DNA from: an uncultured Bacteroidota bacterium
GTDB taxonomy: Bacteria; Bacteroidota; Bacteroidia; Chitinophagales; Chitinophagaceae
Length of the DNA stretch: 64,000 nucleotides
Assembly: GCA_903824665.1 (NCBI GenBank)
Contig: CAIJXT010000023.1
Location: 34,786-98,785, forward strand
Reading direction: 5' to 3'
Below are positions 23,736 through 33,408 of this stretch, one piece after another. The notes under the pieces were generated by a model. The model did not search any database. It was not told the DNA's origin and saw only the letters and a list, made by a program, of their open reading frames with translations. Made by a program: the position numbers and the translations under genes. Numbering within the stretch: the stretch's first letter is position 1; every line of letters begins with the position of its first letter.

Positions 23736-26700
23736 CTACCTTTTCACAAATTTGCGCACCTCTGTACCAGCTGCTCCCCGTAGTGTGACATAGTAGACAC
23801 CCGGTGGCAAGTGCGCGGTATGTGTTCTGGTAACTTCGTTGTCCACAACACCTGTTGCCAACTGAACACCAACAATATTGGAGATGGCAAAGGAGGCAAA
23901 CTCACCAGAGGTGGTTTTTATTGTCAGTTCATCGGTTACGGGATTGGGGTAGAGCAACACCTGCGGCCTTGATGCGGTGCCGGCAACGGCAGTAACCGGA
24001 CAGCCCTTCAGGTTTTGGACAGTGTTGGTCATTACCACTTCGTTGTAATCGAAATAGATGCCTACCCTGCTGAATATTGAAGCGCCCTCAGGCATACCTG
24101 CGCGACGCCTGATAGTGTATATGAACGCTCCATCATTGAGCCCTTTCCATGAACTGTCGAGCAGCTTGATATTGGGAAAATCGAATTTGACAATATTGTA
24201 GCCACCCTCGGTATAGGGGTAAATATTCATCACCTCTGCCGACGACATTACGAGGTTCATACTGGAGGGATCGAGGTAATCTGACAATGTATCGAGCACA
24301 TAAACGTTGTAGGCAGTATCATTGCCGGTATTCTCGAAGTGTACGGTAAACTGAAAATTTGTCGCGGTGTCGAAACAACCGGCCGGTGTTACTTCTATCA
24401 TGTTTGGGTCGCAGGATGCTTTCACAGTGTCCACTCTGATAATTATGTTATTGCTGGTTTCACAATCGGTGCCGAAATTGGGTGTAACGGTAATCTCTTC
24501 GGTGACTGTATCGCCGGCTGTGAGGAATGCGCTGGATGGTGCCCATACTGCAAAATAAATGTCTTTCCTTGACCCGAGGGAAGTAACCGCGGGAAGTGTC
24601 CAGGATGCCGTTGGGAACAATACAGCCGATGGCGCCATGTTCCAGTTGCGGTCACCACTATATTTGAAACTGTACCTGAATCCCAATGTTGCGTCAGTAG
24701 CGACACAGTAGTTGTTGCTGACATAGATGTGCCCCCACTGATCGCGGCGGCCGGTTACCGGTACCACCACATGTACAGCCAGGTCGGATAAACTCCCGGA
24801 ACCACAGCTAAGCGCAAAATTCTGAGTGGAATATGTGTTGACAGTAGGTGTTAGCGTAAAACTTATGACTCCTGAAGCAGGACAGGAAACAAACCTGCTA
24901 CCGGGCAATACCCGAAAATTATAAATGGTACCTGCCGGACCTGTTGCTTTGTAAAACAAGCCACTGGTGACCGAAAAAGTATCAATATTTACGCCGTTTG
25001 AATCGACTTGAATTTTAACCGGGATCGTATTAAATGGTTCGGTAGTTGACTTAAAGCAATTACCGTCAGAATCGAGATGAAGTTTTATCGGCAATACCCT
25101 GCAAAAAAGATGTTCATAAGTGCGCACCACTGAATCTTGTGGCATATTATTTTCATACAAAACACGCTTCACAAGATAAGAGCCGGGCGTGGCATAACTA
25201 TGAACCGAGCTTGTATAAAACGTACCACCGCTGACAGATACAGGCAGGGAGTCTTTCTGACCATCACCATAATATGTCTTTATCCGAAGAAGTGGTGAAT
25301 AACCATTAATTTGAGAAAATAAGCGAGCAGCAGTACATACAGTATCAGGCGAAGTCCCCGCACTGTCGGCAATAAATGCATAATGATAACCAACATAAAC
25401 CGATGACGAGTAGGCCGAGACTCCACTGGCAGAACATGTGGACTTGCATCGGTAATAGTAAGACCCTATGGGAGAATGGTTATATGACATGGATGTTGCT
25501 CCGACAACGTTTGACCATGCGGATGATCCGGTGGCAGAAAGCTCCCATTGATATGAGGTACCAGATAAAGGCGAAATTCCAGTCAGATCTAATGTGAATG
25601 TGCATCCACTGCAGTAACTGGTACTTGCATTTGCCGTTCCACCTACCGGAGTGCCTATACAGCCACATAGGGGTGTATAAATAACCTTGCGAATATCTGA
25701 CGTCGCAATCACACCAGTTGCAATGCAGGTAGACTTAAGGCGATACCAGTTTGTGACACCCAACCCGCTGAAAGTAAAGGGCACGGAGGTAGCACCTGCA
25801 ATATCAGACCATGTTATGCTATCTGTTGATGACTGCCATTGCAAAGCAACAACGGGACCTGAAGTGTAGCCAAAATTGTCAAGCGTGATCACCGTAGTAC
25901 TGCATGCGGAGCTGGTGCTGGGAATCAGAATACCTGCGGAATGCAAACAAGGACAAGCAACACTATAGGTGATTTTGCGTCCGGGCGTAAATGCATACAG
26001 ACCTGAAGATGCACAAGTGACCTTACAACGAAAAAAAGCAGTACTTGTAAGACCAGAAAATGTATATGAATTTGACAACGCACCGGGGATATCATTCCAA
26101 ACTGCGCTATCAGTGGATGACTGCCATTGAAAATCAAGTCCTGACGATAGTGAACCGCCATTTGTAGTCAGCGATATACCTGTACTTGCACAGGCAATGG
26201 GTGTATTAGCAGTAACCGTTCCTGCAACAGGCAAACCAGAGCAAGCAGCGGGAAAAGCGGTGTCAATGGCTCCGGAAGAACTAAATAAATAGGCATAGGA
26301 CAAATTAGTGCTGTCGCCTGGAGGAATCGTTCCGATATCGAAGACGATGCCAATGGACATGTCACCAGGGTGATTGAGAAAATCGTAATAGAAGACACCC
26401 AGCCCTGCCGGCACAGATTCGTTATAAACGTCCGCCAGATTCAGTAAAGGTGGGGTTGGAACACTATTGTAAGTAAAAACTTTTGCCCTGGAATCTTTGG
26501 TACCCAGCCACAACTTTGCAGTAGGTCCTGTAGATTGACTGGCTAATATCATAACACGATGTGCTGTATCGTTCTGATACCATACCTGGTTATTCGTTGG
26601 AAAGCCGCCTGCCGGCCAGCTTTGGTTGTTGTCAGGATCACACGCCCTCATAAAGTAAACCCCGGGGATAGGTGTTGACCCTGCATTTCTGAGTTTTACA

Positions 26701-27224
26701 GTAATTAACACCCACGAATCATTTGCATCAACACGGGTTTGCATGTTCATTACCAGTTGTCCACCCATAGCGGTGCCAGCCCAGTTTGCCCGGCTAGTAC
26801 CTACCACACTTGAGTAACTAACGTTACTTCCAGTTAGCCCAAGACTACCCGAAAAACTACCGGACGGGCATGTCTGAAAAGCGTCTGTTTTTAAACCGGC
26901 GGCCTGAATAGACCAACCTTCGAATGTGGTTCCGGCATAGGTATAGTCTCCCATATATGGCGGAGATCCTACTGTCCAGCCATCGTGACCCTGGTCATAC
27001 ACCGCTGCAAGTTGCGTTCCACCACCAGCGATCGTTGTATGAGGGTGATAGCTTGCCGGAACTCCGCTACACGCTCCGAAAGCTCCATTATCCTGAATAC
27101 CTATTTCAAGGTAATTGCCTTGAAGAAAAATATTTGTCCCGACCATCTGACCATAGGCAAAAAAGCCAGGGCAAACCAACAATGTGAGCACTAACGCCCT
27201 GATAAAAAATGCCTTGCCTTTCAT
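23736..27224 (-). CDS. Large secreted T9SS protein with Ig-like repeats
   Basis: 1162 residues with a signal peptide (MKGKAFFIRALVLTLLVCPGFFAYG). Residues ~30-330 are an undescribed N-terminal domain (NYLEIGIQDNGAFGACSG, HDGWTVG). Residues ~335-610 contain three repeats of about 90 residues with FQWQSSTDSA.W.DI and CK.TC, an Ig-like fold. A PKD-like segment follows (TYYGDGQKDSL, YATPGSYLVKRVLYENN). The module shared with the 10691-12391 protein lies at ~720-1085 (SDGNC, VHFENTGNDTAYNV, DTLSDYLDPSS, GIYFDYNEVVMTNT). The end (LLYPNPVTDELTI ... GVYYVTLRG) is a T9SS type A sorting domain. Probably a surface adhesin or matrix protein. The role is inferred from architecture only. Confidence 0.85.
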   Translation of the reverse strand: MKGKAFFIRALVLTLLVCPGFFAYGQMVGTNIFLQGNYLEIGIQDNGAFGACSGVPASYHPHTTIAGGGTQLAAVYDQGHDGWTVGSPPYMGDYTYAGTTFEGWSIQAAGLKTDAFQTCPSGSFSGSLGLTGSNVSYSSVVGTSRANWAGTAMGGQLVMNMQTRVDANDSWVLITVKLRNAGSTPIPGVYFMRACDPDNNQSWPAGGFPTNNQVWYQNDTAHRVMILASQSTGPTAKLWLGTKDSRAKVFTYNSVPTPPLLNLADVYNESVPAGLGVFYYDFLNHPGDMSIGIVFDIGTIPPGDSTNLSYAYLFSSSGAIDTAFPAACSGLPVAGTVTANTPIACASTGISLTTNGGSLSSGLDFQWQSSTDSAVWNDIPGALSNSYTFSGLTSTAFFRCKVTCASSGLYAFTPGRKITYSVACPCLHSAGILIPSTSSACSTTVITLDNFGYTSGPVVALQWQSSTDSITWSDIAGATSVPFTFSGLGVTNWYRLKSTCIATGVIATSDIRKVIYTPLCGCIGTPVGGTANASTSYCSGCTFTLDLTGISPLSGTSYQWELSATGSSAWSNVVGATSMSYNHSPIGSYYYRCKSTCSASGVSAYSSSVYVGYHYAFIADSAGTSPDTVCTAARLFSQINGYSPLLRIKTYYGDGQKDSLPVSVSGGTFYTSSVHSYATPGSYLVKRVLYENNMPQDSVVRTYEHLFCRVLPIKLHLDSDGNCFKSTTEPFNTIPVKIQVDSNGVNIDTFSVTSGLFYKATGPAGTIYNFRVLPGSRFVSCPASGVISFTLTPTVNTYSTQNFALSCGSGSLSDLAVHVVVPVTGRRDQWGHIYVSNNYCVATDATLGFRYSFKYSGDRNWNMAPSAVLFPTASWTLPAVTSLGSRKDIYFAVWAPSSAFLTAGDTVTEEITVTPNFGTDCETSNNIIIRVDTVKASCDPNMIEVTPAGCFDTATNFQFTVHFENTGNDTAYNVYVLDTLSDYLDPSSMNLVMSSAEVMNIYPYTEGGYNIVKFDFPNIKLLDSSWKGLNDGAFIYTIRRRAGMPEGASIFSRVGIYFDYNEVVMTNTVQNLKGCPVTAVAGTASRPQVLLYPNPVTDELTIKTTSGEFASFAISNIVGVQLATGVVDNEVTRTHTAHLPPGVYYVTLRGAAGTEVRKFVKR

Positions 27225-27523
27225 AGTAATAGAACTTTAGAATAATACCAGCCTTTAGATAACACAACAGTCAGAAAATATTGGCCATGTAAATACAGCA
27301 TTAAAACAAATATACCACAATAACATCAACGAAAAATTATAACTGTGAAATTTTTTTTAACTGTGTATATTCAATCTTTTTTCATTTAAAGAAAACGAAC
27401 CAGCCCAGTCTGTAGTGATGGGGTTGAAATTCAAAAATTGCGCACGCACCCTTTGGTATCATTTCTCTCTCCACCCGAATTCACCCACCATTTCGTACCT
27501 TCATTGTATCCAATCTACTCCCT
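27225..27523. other. AT-rich divergent intergenic region
   Basis: About 300 bases between the T9SS protein (minus) and the barrel-like protein (plus). It is AT-rich, especially 27290-27390, in keeping with promoters for both. No clear TTTG/TAnnTTTG pair or palindrome was found. Confidence 0.35.
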
Positions 27524-28105
27524 ATGTGTCTCTATTCTTCTACAGCATTTTATCGCAGGGTGGCAGGCACTCTGGCTGCGGCGGTGGTGCTGGCGGCAAA
27601 CAGTCTGTCGGCACAACCGGATAACCGGGAGCCGTTTGGACGTACATTTAATGCGGGAATGGGTCCGGGATACATAGGCACTGTAGTGCTGCCATCGCCG
27701 TTTTTCATTATCAACTATGAGTACGACCTGTTCAGAAACGCGACAATAGCGCCGTTTCTGGGGTTGGCATCGTATAGCAGCGGGCCACATCCGTATGCAG
27801 GAAAGAACTATTTCTACCGGGCTACAATATTGCCCATGGGACTTAAAGCAACCTACTATCTGGACAGGCTGCTGCGGATACCCTGCCGTTGGGATGTATA
27901 TCTGGCCTGCTCAGCAGGGTATGCCTACAGTGAGCGCCGATGGGATCTGGGCTATCCGGGCAGCAAGGGTACTGTGGCCGAGGTAACACAACTGTATCTG
28001 CACGGCCATGTGGGTGCAGAATACCACATCACACGGGGCACAGGCTTGTTTGCCGATGTATCTACAAGTGCTGCCGTTGCGGGCTTTGCATTTCACCGGT
28101 ACTGA
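27524..28105 (+). CDS. Putative outer-membrane beta-barrel protein
   Basis: 193 residues. A signal peptide (RRVAGTLAAAVVLAANSLSAQ) precedes alternating polar and aromatic strands: FNAGMGPGYIG, FIINYEYDLF, APFLGLASYSS, YLACSAGYAYSERRW, YLHGHVGAEYHI. The pattern and the terminal aromatic strand (FHRY) resemble small eight-stranded barrels of the outer membrane. No family name can be given. The start ATG at 27524 is the first in frame with a sensible signal sequence. It ends six bases before the convergent TerC gene. Confidence 0.6.
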   Translation: MCLYSSTAFYRRVAGTLAAAVVLAANSLSAQPDNREPFGRTFNAGMGPGYIGTVVLPSPFFIINYEYDLFRNATIAPFLGLASYSSGPHPYAGKNYFYRATILPMGLKATYYLDRLLRIPCRWDVYLACSAGYAYSERRWDLGYPGSKGTVAEVTQLYLHGHVGAEYHITRGTGLFADVSTSAAVAGFAFHRY

Positions 28106-28111
28106 TGGGTG

Positions 28112-28900
28112 TTACTCGTCGGGGTTGGGTTTGTTGCGCTTGGGTATGTCGAAAAGCGCACAGGTGACCATGGGCACAAAAAATATACCAATAGTGAGCC
28201 CGGAGGTAAACCAGTCGGCCTCGTGGCTTTCGAGGATTTGGGTAAGAGCCGATTGGGGGTAAAAATGCTCTATGAGTGAAGCGGTAAGCTTGATACCGAG
28301 CAGCGCAATGACCAGGTAGGCACAGCCCTCGAGAAAAGGATAGTGCTCAAGCAACTTAACGAACCCCTGTGCCACGAACCGCATGGCGAGTATGCCTATG
28401 AACACGCCGGTCATGATAATGATGATATTGCTGGAAAAAGCGACCGCGGCAAACACATTGTCGAGCGAAAAAGCGAGGTCCATGATCTCTACAGTGATCA
28501 CCGTAGCCCAGAATTTGCCTATGCGCCCCACCGTGGCGTTATACAACGTACTGCCTTCCTTCTTTATTTCCTCTTCCTCTGCCTGAACCTGCTTACGGTT
28601 GTTGCGCTTCAGCCACCAATCTATGGCCAGGTACAGCAGGTAGATGCCTCCCAACCCCTTCAGCCACCAGATCTTTACCAGAAACGAAGCGAGAAACAAG
28701 CAGATACCCCTGAAAAAATAGGCGCCGAATATACCGTACTTAAGTGCCTTTTTGCGCTGGTCCTTTGGCAGCGACATGACCATGGTAGCCAGTACAGCCG
28801 CATTATCAACAGACAACAGACTTTCTATCAATACCAGATTGCCTATGATCAGTAATGATGGAAGCGGATTGTTGATAATTTCCTGAAGCAGCTCGTTCAT
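28112..28900 (-). CDS. TerC family integral membrane protein
   Basis: 262 residues from the ATG at 28900; an upstream extension into folK is unlikely. Two related membrane motifs mark the family: ESLLSVDNAAVLA near residue 25 and EIMDLAFSLDNVFAAVAF near 140, with conserved Asp and Asn in the helices. About seven to nine hydrophobic segments. TerC proteins are linked to tellurium resistance and, in several bacteria, to Mn2+ export or metallation of exported enzymes. Divalent metal transport is thus the likely role, by family. It follows folK on the same strand by about 116 bases. Confidence 0.85.
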   Translation of the reverse strand: MNELLQEIINNPLPSLLIIGNLVLIESLLSVDNAAVLATMVMSLPKDQRKKALKYGIFGAYFFRGICLFLASFLVKIWWLKGLGGIYLLYLAIDWWLKRNNRKQVQAEEEEIKKEGSTLYNATVGRIGKFWATVITVEIMDLAFSLDNVFAAVAFSSNIIIIMTGVFIGILAMRFVAQGFVKLLEHYPFLEGCAYLVIALLGIKLTASLIEHFYPQSALTQILESHEADWFTSGLTIGIFFVPMVTCALFDIPKRNKPNPDE

Positions 28901-29016
28901 GTCGCAAAAAAAAATGAGGTATCCGGTAGTCTGGCCGGGTGCGCAAATGTAGCCATTGTAATACGAAAACAGTGCGTGGCCATTCAAAAACCCAAACCGC
29001 ACACCCGGAAGCGAAC

Positions 29017-29508
29017 TCAGGGCAATACGCCCCAATCTGTGACCTCCAGCTCATCGGGACAAAGCAGCAGCAGCTCAGACATAGTTCTGCCAAATACCGG
29101 ATGTACTAATGCCGGTGCGATTCCGGCCAGCGGCTGCAACACAAACCTACGCTCCTGCAGGCGTGGATGCGGTAGCTGCAGGTCTGGTGTATCAATGATA
29201 TCGTTGTTGAAAAAAAGAATGTCGATATCGATAGTACGCGGCCCCCACCTGATGTGCCGTTGCCGACCCAGACCGGCCTCTATGGCACGAATGGACTGGA
29301 GCAAACCGGGTGCATACAACGATGTTTCCAGTGCTACAGCGATATTGAGAAAATCGGGCTGATCGGTGACACCCCATGCCGCAGTTTCGTATACGTGTGA
29401 AACCGCCACAACACTGCCCGGTTGGTGGTTGAGGGCATCAATAGCCTGCCGGAGCATGGCTGCCCGGTCACCCTCATTACTACCCAACGATAAGTACGCT
29501 ATATTCAT
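29017..29508 (-). CDS. folK: 2-amino-4-hydroxy-6-hydroxymethyldihydropteridine pyrophosphokinase (HPPK)
   Basis: 163 residues from the ATG at 29508, just before the conserved AYLSLGSN(E)GDR. The HPPK signature RWGPRTIDIDILFF (residues 87-100) gives the two Mg2+-binding Asp94 and Asp96. PHPRLQERRFVLQPL is also characteristic. The enzyme transfers pyrophosphate from ATP to 6-hydroxymethyl-7,8-dihydropterin in folate synthesis. Length is normal. It is followed by terC and preceded by a universal stress protein gene, all on the minus strand, possibly one transcript. Confidence 0.95.
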   Translation of the reverse strand: MNIAYLSLGSNEGDRAAMLRQAIDALNHQPGSVVAVSHVYETAAWGVTDQPDFLNIAVALETSLYAPGLLQSIRAIEAGLGRQRHIRWGPRTIDIDILFFNNDIIDTPDLQLPHPRLQERRFVLQPLAGIAPALVHPVFGRTMSELLLLCPDELEVTDWGVLP

Positions 29509-29582
29509 AACACCAAGGCGCAAATGTAATCACGATTTGCGATTGTGTTACCAGCAGGGAAGATACAGGACAGGTATTACCC

Positions 29583-30428
29583 TCAAAGATGGGCGATAAA
29601 CAAAGGTATATCTACCTTCTCCAGCACCTCCTCTGTGGCTGAGGGCCTGAAAAAACGTGAAATGGCACTGCGGCCATATGCGCCGGCTACCAGAAGTTTG
29701 GTATTGCCTTCCTGCTCTACAAAATAGTTAAACAATACATCCTGGGCATTGCCGGCCAATGAAACGATGGTGCAATCGGGAAAATGAATGGACAACCAGC
29801 TCTGGAACGAATCGTTGTGCTCGTCAAACAGATCCCGGCGGCCGTCTTCGATCACATGCAGTACTGTAGCCTTCCGGCTGCACATGGCAGGCAGCTGGGC
29901 ACAGAATTGTTTGATGGCGTGCATTGATTGCCTGCTGCCATCGTAAGCAATCACCACCTCTGTAATAGGGCGGTTGACCTCTGCAGCTACCAGCACAGGG
30001 CACTCGGCACCCTTCAATATATCTTTGACAAAATCTGTAGGTACATTAACCTGTGCATCAAATGTGAGTGATGGATGAATGATCATCAGATCGGCAAATC
30101 TGCTTTCCTGAATGATAACGTCGGAAGGGATACCCCGCCTTAATTGTACATCGGCCGACACTTTGCGGGCGAAACATGCATCGCGGAAAGCAGCAAGATT
30201 TTCGCTGATCCGCAGCTCATGCGCTTTCTGGTCTTCAACAGTGATCACAATCTCCTCTACATAAGCCTGGCCTGCAAGCATATTAACACCGGGCATGGTA
30301 GCCATGCGGGTATCATAGACCAGCAATCCGGCGATGCCAGAATCGGCAATACGCGCTATACTGGCCGCAAAATCCAGCACTTCAGGCTTGAAATTCAATG
30401 CATCAAAAACGACCAATATCTTTTTCAT
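29583..30428 (-). CDS. Universal stress protein, two UspA domains
   Basis: 281 residues made of two UspA halves: MKKILVVFDALNF (1-140) and ITEVVIAYDGSRQSM (141-281). The second half keeps a loop like the ATP-binding G-x2-G motif (VAGAYGRSAISRFF), the first does not. Tandem UspA proteins of this length are common in Bacteroidota and take part in stress tolerance, often by nucleotide binding. No partner gene shows the specific stress. It lies downstream of the Mla operon after a 168-base gap and upstream of folK. Confidence 0.88.
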   Translation of the reverse strand: MKKILVVFDALNFKPEVLDFAASIARIADSGIAGLLVYDTRMATMPGVNMLAGQAYVEEIVITVEDQKAHELRISENLAAFRDACFARKVSADVQLRRGIPSDVIIQESRFADLMIIHPSLTFDAQVNVPTDFVKDILKGAECPVLVAAEVNRPITEVVIAYDGSRQSMHAIKQFCAQLPAMCSRKATVLHVIEDGRRDLFDEHNDSFQSWLSIHFPDCTIVSLAGNAQDVLFNYFVEQEGNTKLLVAGAYGRSAISRFFRPSATEEVLEKVDIPLFIAHL

Positions 30429-30596
30429 ACAACAACTTTTTAGTTCGCCACAAGAGCGAATGGTATTACGAAATTAGAATGCAGCCACAACCTAATTACT
30501 GACAGCGGTCATGCATCTAAAGAATTAACAATAGCTTAATTACAATTATATAGACCTACAAATAAATGAACTTAACACCTAAGAAGCGCAATCTGT

Positions 30597-31586
30597 CTAT
30601 TTTCCAGTGTCTTTTTTCCGGCGCTTTTCCTGCTTTTTAAAATAGCCTCTGGTGAGAAAATTATGTTTCAATGCTTCCATGCTTTGCTCGAAAGCAGCGG
30701 TTCCTTTTTCTACATTTCCGAGGCTTGTTTTCACCTGTGTTACCATTGCAGGATCGTCGAGCAGCGCGTGGGCCATGCCTTTGCCTTCTTTCAAACCACG
30801 CTGGGTGAGGGCTGCTATGCTATCGAGCCTTTTCAGCACCATTACTGTTTCACCTGAAGCCTTGTTGATATTAGCTACGGCCTGCTTCAGCTGATCGGCT
30901 ACCTGCTCGTCGGCCAGCAATACACCCGCGGCGCCCTTTCCGGCACGGGCATCGCTCACCACCGCTGTCAGATCGGCGGAAAGCCTGTTGATATTGGCGG
31001 TAGCCTGCTGCAGGCTGGCCATAGATGTGCGCAGGTTGCCGGGCAATGTTGTGTCATTCAGTATTTGCCACAATACCTTGCTCTCATTAATGCGGTTTAC
31101 AGTTTGTACCAATCCCGCGGATATGACCTCGATATTGTTGTTGGATGATGACAAGGTATTCATCATATCATCTGTGCTTACTGCGACGGCTGTGCGCAGC
31201 AAGCTGCCCGGCTGTATGGGGTTACCGGGAATAGGAGCCGGAATAATATTCACGACCTTGTTACCCATCAACCCTTCGTTGCCGATGCTCACCTGTGCAT
31301 TGTCGCGGATAAATGGCTGCATTTCTTCCTCTATCAGCAAGTCGACCTCAATAGTGGTGTCATTAATAACGGCAATTTTATTGACCGTGCCAGCCTGAAT
31401 ACCTGAATACCTGATGTTGTTTCCGGCCATGAGCCCGTTCACATTCTTAAAACGGGCGCGCAAATGGAAGGTGGATCCGAACATACTCTGGTTCTTGCCA
31501 ATCAGGTACAGCGAAATCACCAGTATCAGTATACCCGATGCCACAAAGAAACCCAGCGTCACATTATATCCTGTTCGTTTTTCCAT
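30597..31586 (-). CDS. mlaD: MlaD/MCE family lipid-binding protein
   Basis: 329 residues. One N-terminal membrane anchor (LGFFVASGILILVISLYLI) is followed by an MCE domain (residues ~38-115: FHLRARFKNVNGLMAGNNIRY, SIGNEGLMGNKVV). The C-terminal two thirds is helical with repeated Asn/Ala heptads (LSADLTAVVSDARAGKGAAGVLL). The protein is the periplasmic lipid-binding subunit of an Mla-type ABC system that moves phospholipid between outer and inner membranes. It follows the ATPase and permease genes (6 and 1 bases apart). Length is typical of Bacteroidota MlaD proteins with an extended tail. Confidence 0.92.
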   Translation of the reverse strand: MEKRTGYNVTLGFFVASGILILVISLYLIGKNQSMFGSTFHLRARFKNVNGLMAGNNIRYSGIQAGTVNKIAVINDTTIEVDLLIEEEMQPFIRDNAQVSIGNEGLMGNKVVNIIPAPIPGNPIQPGSLLRTAVAVSTDDMMNTLSSSNNNIEVISAGLVQTVNRINESKVLWQILNDTTLPGNLRTSMASLQQATANINRLSADLTAVVSDARAGKGAAGVLLADEQVADQLKQAVANINKASGETVMVLKRLDSIAALTQRGLKEGKGMAHALLDDPAMVTQVKTSLGNVEKGTAAFEQSMEALKHNFLTRGYFKKQEKRRKKDTGK

Positions 31587-31592
31587 AAGCTG

Positions 31593-32366
31593 TTATTCAA
31601 AAAACTGGCTGATCTTTTCGTCTTTAGATTGTCGAAGCTGATCAAAAGTACCAATTGCATAGCACTTTCCATCCATGAGTATGGCTATCCTGTCGGCGGT
31701 TTTCTCCACACACTTCATGTCGTGCGATATGATGATGGACGAAGTATTGTACAACCGCTGCGTATCGTTCATGAGCGTACTGATCTCGCGTGCAGTTACG
31801 GGGTCCAGACCGGTTGTAGGCTCGTCGTACAAGATTACCTCCGGGTTGAGCACCAGTGTGCGCGCCAGTGCAATACGTTTTTGCATCCCCCCGGACAACT
31901 CTGAGGGCATCATATCTATGGTATGCGCCAACCCTACATGCGCCAGTGTATCTACAATTCTTTTTTCTGCCTCTGCCACAGAAACGGTTTTCAGGTGCCG
32001 CCTCATCGGGAATTCCAGATTTTCCCTTACCGTCATGGAGTCGTAGAGTGCATTGCTCTGAAAAAGAAAACCCACGTTGGCCCGAATGGCATCCAGCCCG
32101 TCATGGTCGAGATTTTCGATGTCCTGCCCAAGCACCTTAATCGTTCCACCATCGGTCTTGTAGAGCCCGATCACACATTTTATAAGTACAGACTTGCCAC
32201 TACCCGACCGCCCCAGCACCACCAGACTTTCGCCCCGCTGCAAATCAATAGTAAACCCATCCAGCACATTGCGTTTGCCAAATGTTTTGGTGACATGATC
32301 AATGCTGATGACCACATCTCCCTTCTTCGTTCCTTGTTTTATGTTATCCTCTACGTCTGCAGCCAT
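31593..32366 (-). CDS. mlaF: ABC transporter ATPase, MlaF-type
   Basis: 257 residues. Walker A GRSGSGKS at 52-59, signature LSGGMQKR, Walker B VILYDEPT with the catalytic Glu, and the H-loop ISHD. LFQSNALYDSMTVREN matches the MlaF subgroup (usually FQ.GALF.S.TV.EN). It energises phospholipid transport with the MlaE permease and MlaD. A 20-residue leader precedes the ATPase domain. The permease stop lies one base upstream of its start, pointing to translational coupling. Confidence 0.94.
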   Translation of the reverse strand: MAADVEDNIKQGTKKGDVVISIDHVTKTFGKRNVLDGFTIDLQRGESLVVLGRSGSGKSVLIKCVIGLYKTDGGTIKVLGQDIENLDHDGLDAIRANVGFLFQSNALYDSMTVRENLEFPMRRHLKTVSVAEAEKRIVDTLAHVGLAHTIDMMPSELSGGMQKRIALARTLVLNPEVILYDEPTTGLDPVTAREISTLMNDTQRLYNTSSIIISHDMKCVEKTADRIAILMDGKCYAIGTFDQLRQSKDEKISQFFE

Positions 32367-32367
32367 A

Positions 32368-33138
32368 TCAGTTTAAGCCTAACAGATCGGTGATCTGTAC
32401 CGTGAGCAAGTCAATAATAAAAACCAATAATGAAGATACCACCACAGCTGCATTTGCAGACCGGCCAACACCTTCTGTCCCCTTTGAAGAGTTGTACCCT
32501 TTATAACACCCGATCAGCCCGATGGCGAATCCAAAAAAGACCGTTTTTAAGACAGCAGGCAAAACATCGCTAAACTCCAACGCATGAAAAACCTGAAAGA
32601 AATACAATGTAATACTGGTATGCCCCTTAATGTTGACGCCCAGATAAGAACCATACAGGGCAATGGTATCGGACAGGATGGTAAGTATAGGCAACATCAT
32701 GGTAGTAGCCAGCACACGCGTCACCACGAGGTATTTGAAAGGATTGGTACCAGACACCTCCATAGCATCTATCTGTTCTGTAACCTTCATAGACCCCAAC
32801 TCGGCACCTATGCCCGAACTGATCTTGCCCGCAAAAATAAGTGCGGTGATTACCGGACCTATTTCGCGCACTATGGCCAGACTTACCATAACAGGCAATT
32901 GTGCCTCAACACCATAGGACAGCAAAGATGGCCTGAGCTGCATAGTGAGTACAAGCCCCATAATAAACCCGGTAACGGCTATGAGCGGAAGTGACAATAC
33001 GCCAATGATATAACATTGCCTGATGAATTGCCTGACCTCGTACTTTGGCCGGAACAACTCGCCAAAATACCGCGCGATGAAACGGGATATGGCACCTGTT
33101 TCGCCAAATAAATCTGCAACGTATGCATTCAACTTCAT
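32368..33138 (-). CDS. mlaE: ABC transporter permease, MlaE-type
   Basis: 256 residues with five to six hydrophobic segments and the MlaE family stretch FIGMVLTMQ-like (GFIMGLVLTMQL), REIGPVITALIFAGKISSGIGAELGSM and EQIDAMEVSGTNPFKYLVVTRV. It is the inner-membrane permease of the phospholipid transport system encoded with the next two genes. First gene of the operon mlaE-mlaF-mlaD on the minus strand. The start ATG at 33138 fits the family N-terminus. Confidence 0.94.
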   Translation of the reverse strand: MKLNAYVADLFGETGAISRFIARYFGELFRPKYEVRQFIRQCYIIGVLSLPLIAVTGFIMGLVLTMQLRPSLLSYGVEAQLPVMVSLAIVREIGPVITALIFAGKISSGIGAELGSMKVTEQIDAMEVSGTNPFKYLVVTRVLATTMMLPILTILSDTIALYGSYLGVNIKGHTSITLYFFQVFHALEFSDVLPAVLKTVFFGFAIGLIGCYKGYNSSKGTEGVGRSANAAVVVSSLLVFIIDLLTVQITDLLGLN

Positions 33139-33389
33139 CTGTTCTATTTTGACAGCACGGTATTGGCCGACTTAAAGTTACGATTTTGGCACGATACCCC
33201 CGCCGGGCACTAAAACACTACCTGCAGCCGCTCGCCGCCAGCAGACAAAGCACCAAAAATACCACAACCAAAACCCATAGCAGATGACCGGAATCATGCA
33301 AAGGACAAAAACACCTGTGCGCCGTTTCACGCTCCATACACAACCACCCAATTAACCTTTTGCAAACTATTACTGCCCAAGCTATGCAT

Positions 33390-33397
33390 TACCTTTG
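33390..33397 (+). promoter_or_regulatory. Candidate -7 element of the CoA-transferase gene
   Basis: TACCTTTG matches TAnnTTTG and lies 11 bases before the ATG at 33409, giving a very short leader. A TTTG at 33359 is 27 bases upstream, longer than the usual spacing, so the -33 element is uncertain. Confidence 0.4.
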
Positions 33398-33408
33398 CAC
33401 CACCAACT

